Below are positions 6,575-13,775 of a DNA stretch of 19,093 nt, piece by piece (positions within the stretch are counted from its first letter, which is position 1; each line of letters starts with the position of its first letter). The stretch covers positions 1 through 19,093 of the forward strand of contig SFWW01000047.1 of the NCBI GenBank assembly GCA_004559845.1. The letters run 5' to 3'. The notes under the pieces are model-generated. The model searched no databases. It was not told the origin of the DNA and was given only the letters and a program-made list of their open reading frames with translations. The position numbers and the translations under genes are program-made. Origin of the DNA: a bacterium. GTDB taxonomy: Bacteria > Bacteroidota > Bacteroidia > Bacteroidales > Muribaculaceae.

Positions 6575-6613
6575 GCCGTTGGGTGGCGCTCGCTTGGTGA
6601 TTATTTTTGAACA

Positions 6614-6626
6614 GGGGGACAGTTCC
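6614..6626. repeat. GGGGGACAGTTCC motif in 3' region
   Basis: The string GGGGGACAGTTCC followed by TAGTC and nine A residues sits in the non-coding space after the FMN-binding gene. I associate GGGGACAGTTCC-like strings with dispersed REP-like elements in many bacterial genomes, but this is recollection and there is only one copy here. Confidence 0.3.
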
Positions 6627-6661
6627 TAGTCAAAAAAAAATGGCGTATTGGGGGAGGGGTT

Positions 6662-6695
6662 GCCGTTTATGAAAAAATGCCGTTTATGAAAAAAT
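6662..6695. repeat. Exact 17-bp tandem duplication beside the terminator
   Basis: GCCGTTTATGAAAAAAT occurs twice in direct succession (6662-6678 and 6679-6695). Each copy carries an A6 run. The second run abuts the terminator stem and serves as the U-tract for minus-strand transcripts, so the duplication also duplicates the U-tract. Confidence 0.9.
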
Positions 6696-6741
6696 AACCT
6701 CATCGTGGTCAATTGCTTGCACACGATGAGGTTTTCTTTTT
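6690..6741. terminator. Bidirectional terminator between the FMN-binding gene and maeB
   Basis: A 12-bp perfect stem (6696-6707 AACCTCATCGTG with 6722-6733) has a 14-base loop. It is followed by TTTTCTTTTTT on the + strand and flanked on the left by AAAAAAT (U-tract on the - strand). It sits between convergent genes. Ten bases of each arm are identical to the terminator at 404-438, while the loops differ. Confidence 0.88.
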
Positions 6742-6806
6742 TAGGTTGCTATAGCGTGGCTATAGGTAGTGTGTGATGAAGAGCGAGCCTTCCGCTTTAG
6801 GGATAG

Positions 6807-9095
6807 CTATTTCTTCAGATTGATTTTTTCGTATACATTGGCGTCGATTACTGCCATGGTGGTGAGGTTCACGATGTCGCGCACCGATGCGTCAATGCTG
6901 GTGAAGTGGATAGGCTTGTTCAAGCCGATTTGTATGGGACCCACAATTTCGGCGGCTCCCATTTCAAGCAGCATTTGGAACACGGTGTTGGCAGCGCTCA
7001 AGTTGGGGAAGATGAGTGTGTTCACATCTTTTCCGATGAGCTTGTTGAAGGGGAATTGCTTGTCGCGCAATTGCTTATTGAGGGCATATTGCACTTGCAT
7101 TTCGCCGTCCACCAAAATTTCGGGGTATTCTCGGTGCAGAATATCCACAGCCTCGTGAACTTCAATCGGTCCGTGTTCGGGGTTGGAGCCGAAGTTGCTA
7201 TACGACACCATCGCCATCACGGGATAGTGGGCGAAATATTTCACGGCGTTGTAAGCCAAGCGAGCGATGTCGACCAGTTCCTCGGTTGAGTTTTCGTGGT
7301 TGATGGAAGTGTCAGCCAAGAAGAAGGTGCCGCGCTTGGTGTTGAGGATATGGAGCGTGGCAAAGTGCTTAAATCCGGGTTGAATACCAATCACTTCTTT
7401 AGCAATCTTCACCGTGTTGCCACTGCCGGCAAAGGTGCCGGTGATAAAGGCATCGGCTTCGCCGGTTTCCACCATCATCATACCGAAATAGTTGCGGTCG
7501 AACATTTTTTCGGTGGCTTCGGTGAGGTTGATGCCATCGCGCTGATGCTTATTCATGTGGAGTTTGGCATAGCGTGCGCGTCGATGCTCTTCTCGGTCGT
7601 GTCGCGGGTTCACGATAGTGATGCCCTTGATGTCGAGGTCGAGTTTTTTGGCGCGCTTGGCAATCATTTCTTCGTTGCCCAGCAAGATGGGGAAGCACAC
7701 GCCCGATTTGTAAGCCTCCACGGCAGCTTGTAGCATATTGTTGGTATTAGCTTGTGCAAACACCACGCGCTTGGGTGAACTTTTCGCAGTTTCGGTGAAT
7801 CGGCGGAGCAATTTGTCGTCGTAGCCGAGCACCTTGCGCAATTCGAAGCGATATTGCTCAAAATCGTCGATGGGTCGGCGTGCCACACCCGAATCCATCG
7901 CCGCTTTTGCCACAGCGGTCGACACGGTTTCGATTAATCGCGGGTCGAGCGCCTTCGGCAAAATGTATTGCGGGCCGAATTTCAGGTTGTTCATTTTGTA
8001 GGCGGCATTCACCACCGGTGGCACGTTTTTCTTTGCCAAATCGGCGATGGCGCGCACGGCAGCCAGCTCCATTTCGCTATTGATTTCAGTGGCGGAGCAA
8101 TCGATAGCCCCGCGGAAGATGTAGGGGAATCCCAGCACATTATTAATTTGGTTGGGGTAGTCGCTGCGTCCGGTGGCAAAAATCAAGTCGGGACGCGATG
8201 CCACAGCCTTGCTGTATTCAATTTCCGGGTCGGGATTTGCCAGGGCAAACACGATGGGCTTGGGAGCCATGGATTGAATCATTTCTTGGGTCACCACATC
8301 TTTCACCGATAGCCCGAGGAACACGTCGGCACCCACCATAGCTTCTTCCAAAGTGCTGATTTCGCGCTCGGTGGCAAATTCTTTTTTCTGCTCGGTGAGT
8401 TTTTCTCGGCGGGTGGTAATCACCCCGCGGCTATCGCACATCACGATATTTTCTTTCTTCACACCCAATTGCATATACAAGCGAGTGCAGCAAATGGCAG
8501 CCGCACCGGCACCATTCACCACCAATTTCACATCTTCAGCCTTCTTACCTTGAATTTCGAGGGCATTGATGAGTCCGGCGCCCGAAATGATGGCGGTGCC
8601 GTGTTGGTCGTCGTGCATGATAGGGATGTCGCACTCTTCTTTCAGTCGGCGTTCAATTTCAAAGCATTCCGGCGCTTTGATGTCTTCCAGGTTGATGCCA
8701 CCAAAAGTGGGGGCAATGGCTTTCACTGCTGCAATAAATTTTTCGGGGTCTTTTTCGTCGAGCTCGATGTCGAAGCTGTCTAATCCGGCAAAAATCTTAA
8801 ACAGCAGCGCTTTGCCCTCCATCACCGGCTTGCCGGCGAGCGGACCGATGTCGCCCAATCCGAGCACAGCCGTGCAGTTCGACACCACGCCCACAAGGTT
8901 GCCCTTGTTGGTGTATTTATACACGTCGTCGGCATTATCTTTGATTTCCAAGCAGGGAAATCCCACGCCGGGTGAATAGGCAAGCGATAGGTCGTTTTGC
9001 GACCGATATGGCTTGGTGGGCACTACACAAATTTTTCCGGGCTTATCATCCAAGTGATGATAGTCGAGTGCCATTTTTTTTGTAATTTTCGACAT
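6807..9095 (-). CDS. maeB: NADP-type malic enzyme with C-terminal phosphotransacetylase-like domain
   Basis: This enzyme oxidatively decarboxylates malate to pyruvate, giving NAD(P)H for biosynthesis. The 762 residues match the long MaeB class. The malic domain (about 1-160) has catalytic Y40 in the SLAYSPGVG context, K95 in VMEGKALLFK, metal ligands E137/D138 in GGINLEDI and the HDDQHGTA motif (161-168). The NAD(P)-binding domain (about 165-410) has the NGAGAAA loop (194-200). From about residue 430 the protein continues as a PTA_PTB domain, which in MaeB is considered regulatory and responsive to acetyl-CoA rather than catalytic. It is a single-gene unit between a terminator and a divergent promoter region. 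Cofactor choice (NAD or NADP) cannot be settled by eye. Confidence 0.95.
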   Translation of the reverse strand: MSKITKKMALDYHHLDDKPGKICVVPTKPYRSQNDLSLAYSPGVGFPCLEIKDNADDVYKYTNKGNLVGVVSNCTAVLGLGDIGPLAGKPVMEGKALLFKIFAGLDSFDIELDEKDPEKFIAAVKAIAPTFGGINLEDIKAPECFEIERRLKEECDIPIMHDDQHGTAIISGAGLINALEIQGKKAEDVKLVVNGAGAAAICCTRLYMQLGVKKENIVMCDSRGVITTRREKLTEQKKEFATEREISTLEEAMVGADVFLGLSVKDVVTQEMIQSMAPKPIVFALANPDPEIEYSKAVASRPDLIFATGRSDYPNQINNVLGFPYIFRGAIDCSATEINSEMELAAVRAIADLAKKNVPPVVNAAYKMNNLKFGPQYILPKALDPRLIETVSTAVAKAAMDSGVARRPIDDFEQYRFELRKVLGYDDKLLRRFTETAKSSPKRVVFAQANTNNMLQAAVEAYKSGVCFPILLGNEEMIAKRAKKLDLDIKGITIVNPRHDREEHRRARYAKLHMNKHQRDGINLTEATEKMFDRNYFGMMMVETGEADAFITGTFAGSGNTVKIAKEVIGIQPGFKHFATLHILNTKRGTFFLADTSINHENSTEELVDIARLAYNAVKYFAHYPVMAMVSYSNFGSNPEHGPIEVHEAVDILHREYPEILVDGEMQVQYALNKQLRDKQFPFNKLIGKDVNTLIFPNLSAANTVFQMLLEMGAAEIVGPIQIGLNKPIHFTSIDASVRDIVNLTTMAVIDANVYEKINLKK

Positions 9096-9152
9096 AATAT
9101 GCTGTTGATTTTTTGAATGATAGTATAAATGTAAGTTCTAAAAAATGGGGTT

Positions 9153-9168
9153 GAGCATTGAAATGCTC
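9153..9168. promoter_or_regulatory. Inverted repeat GAGCAT-TGAA-ATGCTC at the maeB start region
   Basis: A perfect 6-bp stem (9153-9158 and 9163-9168) around a TGAA centre lies immediately downstream of the proposed maeB -7 box, at about the transcript start. It could be an operator for a dimeric regulator or a leader hairpin. Confidence 0.4.
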
Positions 9169-9171
9169 TTA

Positions 9172-9203
9172 CAAAATTAATAGAAATTTCGGGGCTTTGC
9201 AAT
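9172..9203 (-). promoter_or_regulatory. Candidate promoter for maeB
   Basis: On the minus strand 9179-9172 reads TAATTTTG (exact TAnnTTTG). ATTG at 9203-9200 gives three of four matches to the -33 TTTG with a 20-base spacer. The predicted leader is about 70 bases. Confidence 0.5.
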
Positions 9204-9295
9204 TGTGTGGCGGTGCTTTTTTTTATTCATTTACTCAAACGATTGCATAGCGTGGTAAATTTGTGCCAAAAAGTGGGAAGAATGAGAAATAAGGC

Positions 9296-9327
9296 TTTTA
9301 AAATGTGGAAATTATACACTAACTTTG
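9296..9327 (+). promoter_or_regulatory. Candidate promoter for the OmpA-type lipoprotein gene
   Basis: TAACTTTG at 9320-9327 is an exact -7 box. TTTT at 9296-9299 sits 20 bases upstream in the -33 position. The predicted leader before the ATG at 9412 is about 78 bases. Confidence 0.6.
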
Positions 9328-9411
9328 CAAAGGCATTAAACGATTGAGGTTTGCATTAGTCAATAATGACGAAACGAAAAAAAACTATAACATAAAATTC
9401 AATTTACAGTT

Positions 9412-10236
9412 ATGAGAAAATCAATCATCCCTATCATATGTTGCTCTCTATTGATGGCTTCCACATCGAGTTGCGGATTGGCGGAGTGGGCTGTGATGAA
9501 CGACCCCGATGCCAATATGTCGACTAAAGGCGCTGTGGTGGGGGCTGTGTCGGGTGCCAACACAGGCGCTTTTATCGGTTCGCTTACCGGACATTCCTAT
9601 CATAGCAGTCGCGACAACTCTCTCATTGGTGCTGCCATTGGTGCAGTGGCAGGCGCTGCCATCGGTGCAACTGTGGGCGACAATATCGATAAAAAACAAC
9701 AGCCACGTGCCTACGAAGCCGAAATCTATTCTCCGAACGAGGTGTACGATATGCAACGCCGCTCCCACGCGTTGGGCGATAATTGCATCTACTTTGGGCA
9801 AAGCAAAACCAAAATCGATAAGAGCGCTAAGCAAGTGCTCGACCGTGTGGCGGTGCAACTTCGAAACGACCCTTCGGCTTGCGTGGAAATTTATGGACAC
9901 ACCGACAATTTTGGCTCACACAACGACCGCCGACGCATTTCGGTGGAGCGCGCACAAGTGGTGAAAGCCTATTTGATGAAAAAGGGGGTGCCCGCAAGTC
10001 AAATTTTCTGCAAGGGATGTGCCGACCAATATCCTTTGGCTGACAATAATACTGCCAACGGACGCGCCGTTAACCGAAGAGTGGAATTGCGTGTGGTGAA
10101 AAATGTGAACACCCGCCCCGACTATTCTCACCAAAACGAACTCACCATTCCTTACAACAAAATTCCTTCGGGTAAATCGCCACAGTCTGAGCCGCTTCCG
10201 GATTACGAATATGGCAATTCCAATGTGATTGAATAG
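9412..10236 (+). CDS. Glycine-zipper OmpA-family outer-membrane lipoprotein
   Basis: A 274-residue protein with a signal sequence ending in STSSC; C21 is the likely lipidated cysteine, although the lipobox is relaxed (no Leu at -3). Residues about 39-90 form a glycine-zipper region (GAVVGAVSGANTGAFIGS, then GAAIGAVAGAAIGATVGDN) that can insert into or pack against membrane. Residues about 122-228 are an OmpA-like peptidoglycan-binding domain: IYGHTDNFGSHNDRRRISVERA contains D164 and R179, the pair that grips diaminopimelate in OmpA (D241/R256, same spacing), and NRRVEL closes the domain. A polar tail of about 45 residues is disordered-looking. It probably ties the outer membrane to the cell wall. 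The gene is single, with its own promoter candidate. The family call is solid; the exact role is unknown. Confidence 0.9.
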   Translation: MRKSIIPIICCSLLMASTSSCGLAEWAVMNDPDANMSTKGAVVGAVSGANTGAFIGSLTGHSYHSSRDNSLIGAAIGAVAGAAIGATVGDNIDKKQQPRAYEAEIYSPNEVYDMQRRSHALGDNCIYFGQSKTKIDKSAKQVLDRVAVQLRNDPSACVEIYGHTDNFGSHNDRRRISVERAQVVKAYLMKKGVPASQIFCKGCADQYPLADNNTANGRAVNRRVELRVVKNVNTRPDYSHQNELTIPYNKIPSGKSPQSEPLPDYEYGNSNVIE

Positions 10237-10518
10237 CCCCATTTCATCGAAGATTTTCCCTTTTGCGTCGTAGGCAAAAAAAAGGCGCCTGCTACGAATG
10301 GCGAATGTTGGTACACTCACGTATTCATAGTTTTAAATGAAAGAGCCGTGTAACGAAGCTGTGATTATTTTTTTTGGAAAGAGGCGCAGATTTTTTGCAA
10401 TTTCGTGGGAGTAAATGGTGTGTAATGGCGCAAAATTTCTTAAATTTGCAATTTAAATGATGTGCGAACTGCTATGATGGCATTTGCGCTCTGAAAGGCA
10501 ATAATTTAAGAAATAGAA
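10237..10518. other. Intergenic region between the OmpA-type gene and dxs
   Basis: No gene is seen. An imperfect hairpin (TCGTA+GGC at 10268-10275 with GCC and TACGA at 10287-10297, a 3-base bulge and an A-rich loop) may be a weak terminator-like structure after the lipoprotein gene, but no U-tract follows it. The dxs promoter candidate lies at the right end. Confidence 0.5.
10440..10456 (+). promoter_or_regulatory. Candidate promoter for dxs-trkA-trkH
   Basis: TAAATTTG at 10441-10448 is an exact -7 box and is embedded in an imperfect palindrome (TTAAAT 10440-10445, ATTTAA 10451-10456). No clear -33 TTTG is present at the right distance. The ATG is 70 bases downstream. Confidence 0.45.
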
Positions 10519-12435
10519 ATGTCGAACAACGAATATATTAACGAGCACTTTCCGCTGCTTTCTGCTATAGATAGCCCGGCAGATTTGCGTAAGCTCGATG
10601 TGGCAATGCTTCCGAAAGTGTGCGAAGAATTGCGCCGCTTTATGGTGCATTTCCTTTCGTCGAATCCGGGGCACTTTGCCTCGAGCATGGGTGCAGTGGA
10701 AATTAATGTGGCACTCCACTATGTGTTTGATACGCCCAACGACCGACTTGTGTGGGATGTGGGGCACCAAGCCTATGCCCACAAAATTCTCACCGGGCGC
10801 CGCGACCGCTTTTGCGAAAATCGAACAATGGGTGGCTTAAGCGGCTTTCCCAACCCTTCGGAAAGCCCCTACGACACCTTTATGGCAGGCCACGCCAGCA
10901 ATAGCATTTCGGCGGCATTGGGTATGTCGATTGCTTCGGAATTGAAAGGCGAACAGCGGAAAATAGTGGCTGTTATTGGCGATGCCTCTATTAGCGGCGG
11001 CTTGGCATTTGAGGGGCTGAACAATGTGTCGGCACATCCCAATAATATGCTGATTGTGCTCAACGACAACGACATGTCGATTGATGAAAATGTGGGCGCT
11101 CTCTCTGCCTATATGACCAAGCTCACCACTTCGAAGCGCTACAATAATATCCGCTACAAATTGTATCAATTTTTGCGCCGTAGGCATATCATCACCGACA
11201 AGGGGAAAGGATTGGTGCTCCGCTTCAATAATGCGATGAAATCGCTACTCTCGGGACAGCAAAACATTTTCGAGGGGCTCAATATTCGCTATTTCGGGCC
11301 GTTTGATGGTCACGATGTGGTGCAATTGGTGAAAACCTTTCGCGATGTGAAAGATATGACCGGCCCCAAAATCGTGCATCTTCACACGCGTAAGGGGAAG
11401 GGCTATAAGCCGGCGGAGGAAAACCCCGCCGTGTGGCACGCACCGGGCAAATTCAACGAAGAAACGGGCGAGCGCATCGTGGGCGACACCTCCGGTAAAC
11501 CGCTCAAATACCAAGATGTGTTTGGCCACACACTGGTGCAACTCGCCAAGCAAAACGATAGGGTGGTGGGCATCACAGCCGCTATGCCTTCGGGCACTTC
11601 GATGTCGATGCTCCAGGAAGCTATGCCCGAGCGCACCTTCGATGTGGGCATTAGCGAAGGCCATGCCGTAACCTTTTCCGGCGGCTTGGCGAAGGATGGT
11701 ATGCATCCTTTCTGCGCCATCTATAGCAGTTTTCTGCAGCGCGGTTTCGACCACATTATCCACGATGTGGCTATCCAGCACCTGCCCGTTACTTTCTGCA
11801 TCGACCGAGCCGGATTGGTGGGCGAAGATGGCGTTACGCATCATGGCGCCTACGATTTGGCTTACCTCAGCTGCATACCCGGGCTCACGGTGTCGGCACC
11901 AATGGATGAGCACTATTTGCGCCATTTGATGTACACTTCCCAACTCGAAGGCAAGGGTCCCTTTGCCATTCGCTATCCTCGCGGAGGCGGAGTGAAAGTG
12001 GACTGGGAGTGCGAAATGAAGGAGCTGCCGGTGGGCAAGGGGCGTCGGCTTGCCGATGGCGAGCAATTGGCGGTGCTGAGCATCGGCACCATAGGCAATG
12101 AGGTGCAGAAAGCCTTGGCGATGCTCAAAGAAAAAGGCATCTTTGTGGCGCATTACGATATGATTTTCCTCAAGCCCATCGACCAAGCCATCTTGGAAGA
12201 AGTGGCTGCAAAATATCGGCATGTAATCACCGTGGAAGACGGCACGGTGGTGGGCGGATTGGGTAGCTGTGTGGCACAGTGGATGGCATCTCGCCCGCAG
12301 GCACCCCGCATCACCATGCTGGGCATCCCCGATGAATTTGTACACCAAGGCACAGTGGCACAATTGAAAGCCCAATGTGGCATCGATGCCGCTTCCATTT
12401 TCCATAGTATTGAATCAATTCTTTCCAATCTATAG
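10519..12435 (+). CDS. dxs: 1-deoxy-D-xylulose-5-phosphate synthase
   Basis: This enzyme condenses pyruvate and glyceraldehyde-3-phosphate with loss of CO2, the entry step of the MEP isoprenoid pathway; the product also feeds thiamine and pyridoxal synthesis. The 638 residues are near the usual 620-640. The thiamine-diphosphate domain has G51-H52 (GHFASSMGAVEI) and GDASISGGLAFEGLNN (154-169), where the family's GDG appears as GDA, followed by LNDNDMSID. The pyrimidine domain has the catalytic glutamate E380 in GISEGHAV (377-384) and DRAGLVGEDGVTHHG. The C-terminal transketolase domain includes VTVEDGTVVGGLG. Only 3 bases separate its stop from the trkA start, so the two are co-transcribed. 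No truncation is seen. Confidence 0.96.
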   Translation: MSNNEYINEHFPLLSAIDSPADLRKLDVAMLPKVCEELRRFMVHFLSSNPGHFASSMGAVEINVALHYVFDTPNDRLVWDVGHQAYAHKILTGRRDRFCENRTMGGLSGFPNPSESPYDTFMAGHASNSISAALGMSIASELKGEQRKIVAVIGDASISGGLAFEGLNNVSAHPNNMLIVLNDNDMSIDENVGALSAYMTKLTTSKRYNNIRYKLYQFLRRRHIITDKGKGLVLRFNNAMKSLLSGQQNIFEGLNIRYFGPFDGHDVVQLVKTFRDVKDMTGPKIVHLHTRKGKGYKPAEENPAVWHAPGKFNEETGERIVGDTSGKPLKYQDVFGHTLVQLAKQNDRVVGITAAMPSGTSMSMLQEAMPERTFDVGISEGHAVTFSGGLAKDGMHPFCAIYSSFLQRGFDHIIHDVAIQHLPVTFCIDRAGLVGEDGVTHHGAYDLAYLSCIPGLTVSAPMDEHYLRHLMYTSQLEGKGPFAIRYPRGGGVKVDWECEMKELPVGKGRRLADGEQLAVLSIGTIGNEVQKALAMLKEKGIFVAHYDMIFLKPIDQAILEEVAAKYRHVITVEDGTVVGGLGSCVAQWMASRPQAPRITMLGIPDEFVHQGTVAQLKAQCGIDAASIFHSIESILSNL

Positions 12436-12438
12436 CTT

Positions 12439-13773
12439 ATGAGAATAATAATAGCAGGAGCAGGAGAAGTGGGAACGCACTTGGCAAAAATGCTGAGCGA
12501 CGAAGACCGCGACATCGTGGTGATTGACAGCGATGAACGTAAACTCTTTGCGCTTGATTCCTATAATTTGCAAACCAGTCAAGGCGAGTGCATCTCGTTT
12601 AAGATGCTTCAAAACAATGGGGTGGAGCACTGCGAATTGTTTATCGCCGTCACTCCTTTCGAAACCAAAAACCTCTTGGCATGCTCTATCGCCAAAAGCA
12701 TGGGTGCGCAAAAAACCGTGGCTCGCATCGATAATTATGAGTTCTTGCGACCGGAATACGCCGATTTTTTCAAAAATATGGGCGTGGACACGCTAATCTA
12801 TCCCGAACTCTTTGCCGCAGAAGAAATTGCTACGGCGCTGAAGCACAATTGGGTGCGCAATTGGTTTGAACTCTTCGACGGCGAACTGATAGTGGCTGCC
12901 GTGAAGCTCCGCGCCTCCTCGCCTATGGTGGGCAAGCAATTGCGCGAAATAGGTGGTAGCAACACATTTATCCACCTCAATGCCATCCGCCGCAATGGCG
13001 AAATTCTGATTCCGCGTGGTGTGGATAGGGTGATGGAAAATGATGTGGCGTATATCACCACCACGCGCGATTTTTTGCCGCAAGTGGTGGAAATCTGCGG
13101 TAAGAAGAAGGTGCAAGTAAAGAAAATGCTCATTATGGGTGGCTCGCCCATAGCCGTGCAGGTGGCTAAGGAACTCGAAAAGTCGGATGTGAAAATCAAA
13201 ATCATTGAGCCGGATGTGGATCGATGCACCTATCTTGTGGATGTGCTGCCGCATTGCAAAATTGTGCACGGCGATGCCACCGACAGCGATATTATGGAGG
13301 AAGAAGCCGTGGGCGTGGATGCTTTTGCAGCCCTGAGCGACCGCTCCGAAACCAATATCTTGAGTTGCCTGATGTCGAAGGAATATGGTGTGCTCAAAAC
13401 CATTGCCGAGGTGGAAAACATCCAATTTGTGCACGAAGCCGAGCGGCTCAATATTGGCTCTATCATCAATAAAAAACTCCTTGCATCGAGTCGCATATTC
13501 CAAATGCTGCTGGATAGCGAGCAAGACAATGCTCGCTGCCTTGCTCTTGCCGATGCCGAAGTGGCTGAGGTGGTGATTAAGGAAGGTAGCCCCTTGTGTA
13601 GCAAGGATGTGAAAGATTTGAAAATACCCGATGCCTTCACCCTTGCCGGATTGGTGAGAAACGGAAAAGGAATGCTGGTGAAAGGTGACACGCGCCTGCA
13701 AGCAGGCGACCACGTGGTGGTGTTTTGCATGCATGGCTCATTTCATAAAGTGGAAAAATTTTTTAAGAAATAG
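12439..13773 (+). CDS. trkA: Trk potassium uptake regulator, NAD-binding TrkA
   Basis: This cytoplasmic subunit gates the TrkH/KtrB potassium channel. The 444 residues contain two RCK units in tandem. The first nucleotide-binding domain starts at residue 1 with IIIAGAGEVGTHLA (GxGxxG, 6-11) and acidic IDSD after the second strand. A TrkA_C region with REIGGSNTFI follows. The second nucleotide-binding domain begins near residue 230 (MLIMGGSPIAVQVA), where the loop is GGSPIA rather than the full GxGxxG, so this half may bind nucleotide less well. A final TrkA_C domain covers about 365-444. It lies 3 bases after dxs and 2 bases before trkH, its membrane partner. Confidence 0.95.
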   Translation: MRIIIAGAGEVGTHLAKMLSDEDRDIVVIDSDERKLFALDSYNLQTSQGECISFKMLQNNGVEHCELFIAVTPFETKNLLACSIAKSMGAQKTVARIDNYEFLRPEYADFFKNMGVDTLIYPELFAAEEIATALKHNWVRNWFELFDGELIVAAVKLRASSPMVGKQLREIGGSNTFIHLNAIRRNGEILIPRGVDRVMENDVAYITTTRDFLPQVVEICGKKKVQVKKMLIMGGSPIAVQVAKELEKSDVKIKIIEPDVDRCTYLVDVLPHCKIVHGDATDSDIMEEEAVGVDAFAALSDRSETNILSCLMSKEYGVLKTIAEVENIQFVHEAERLNIGSIINKKLLASSRIFQMLLDSEQDNARCLALADAEVAEVVIKEGSPLCSKDVKDLKIPDAFTLAGLVRNGKGMLVKGDTRLQAGDHVVVFCMHGSFHKVEKFFKK

Positions 13774-13775
13774 GC

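Larger units (their letters stand above)
9096..9411. other. Divergent regulatory region between maeB and the OmpA-type lipoprotein gene
   Basis: This AT-rich stretch has no plausible gene. It holds a minus-strand promoter candidate (9172-9203), a small inverted repeat (9153-9168) at the expected maeB start, and a plus-strand promoter candidate (9296-9327). Nothing else stands out. Confidence 0.7.

Noticed and set aside
10268..10297. Terminator after the OmpA-type gene
   Set aside because: The hairpin has a three-base bulge, a long A-rich loop and no U-tract after it, so it is noted only as a weak structure.
11245..12405. Long open frame of 386 codons on the minus strand opposite dxs
   Set aside because: It is antisense to a full, motif-rich dxs; its translation is His-rich and low in family-like motifs, as expected from reading the complement of a biased coding sequence.
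12793..13734. 313-codon minus-strand open frame opposite trkA
   Set aside because: Antisense shadow of trkA; the translation is full of His/Phe runs and has no recognisable domain.
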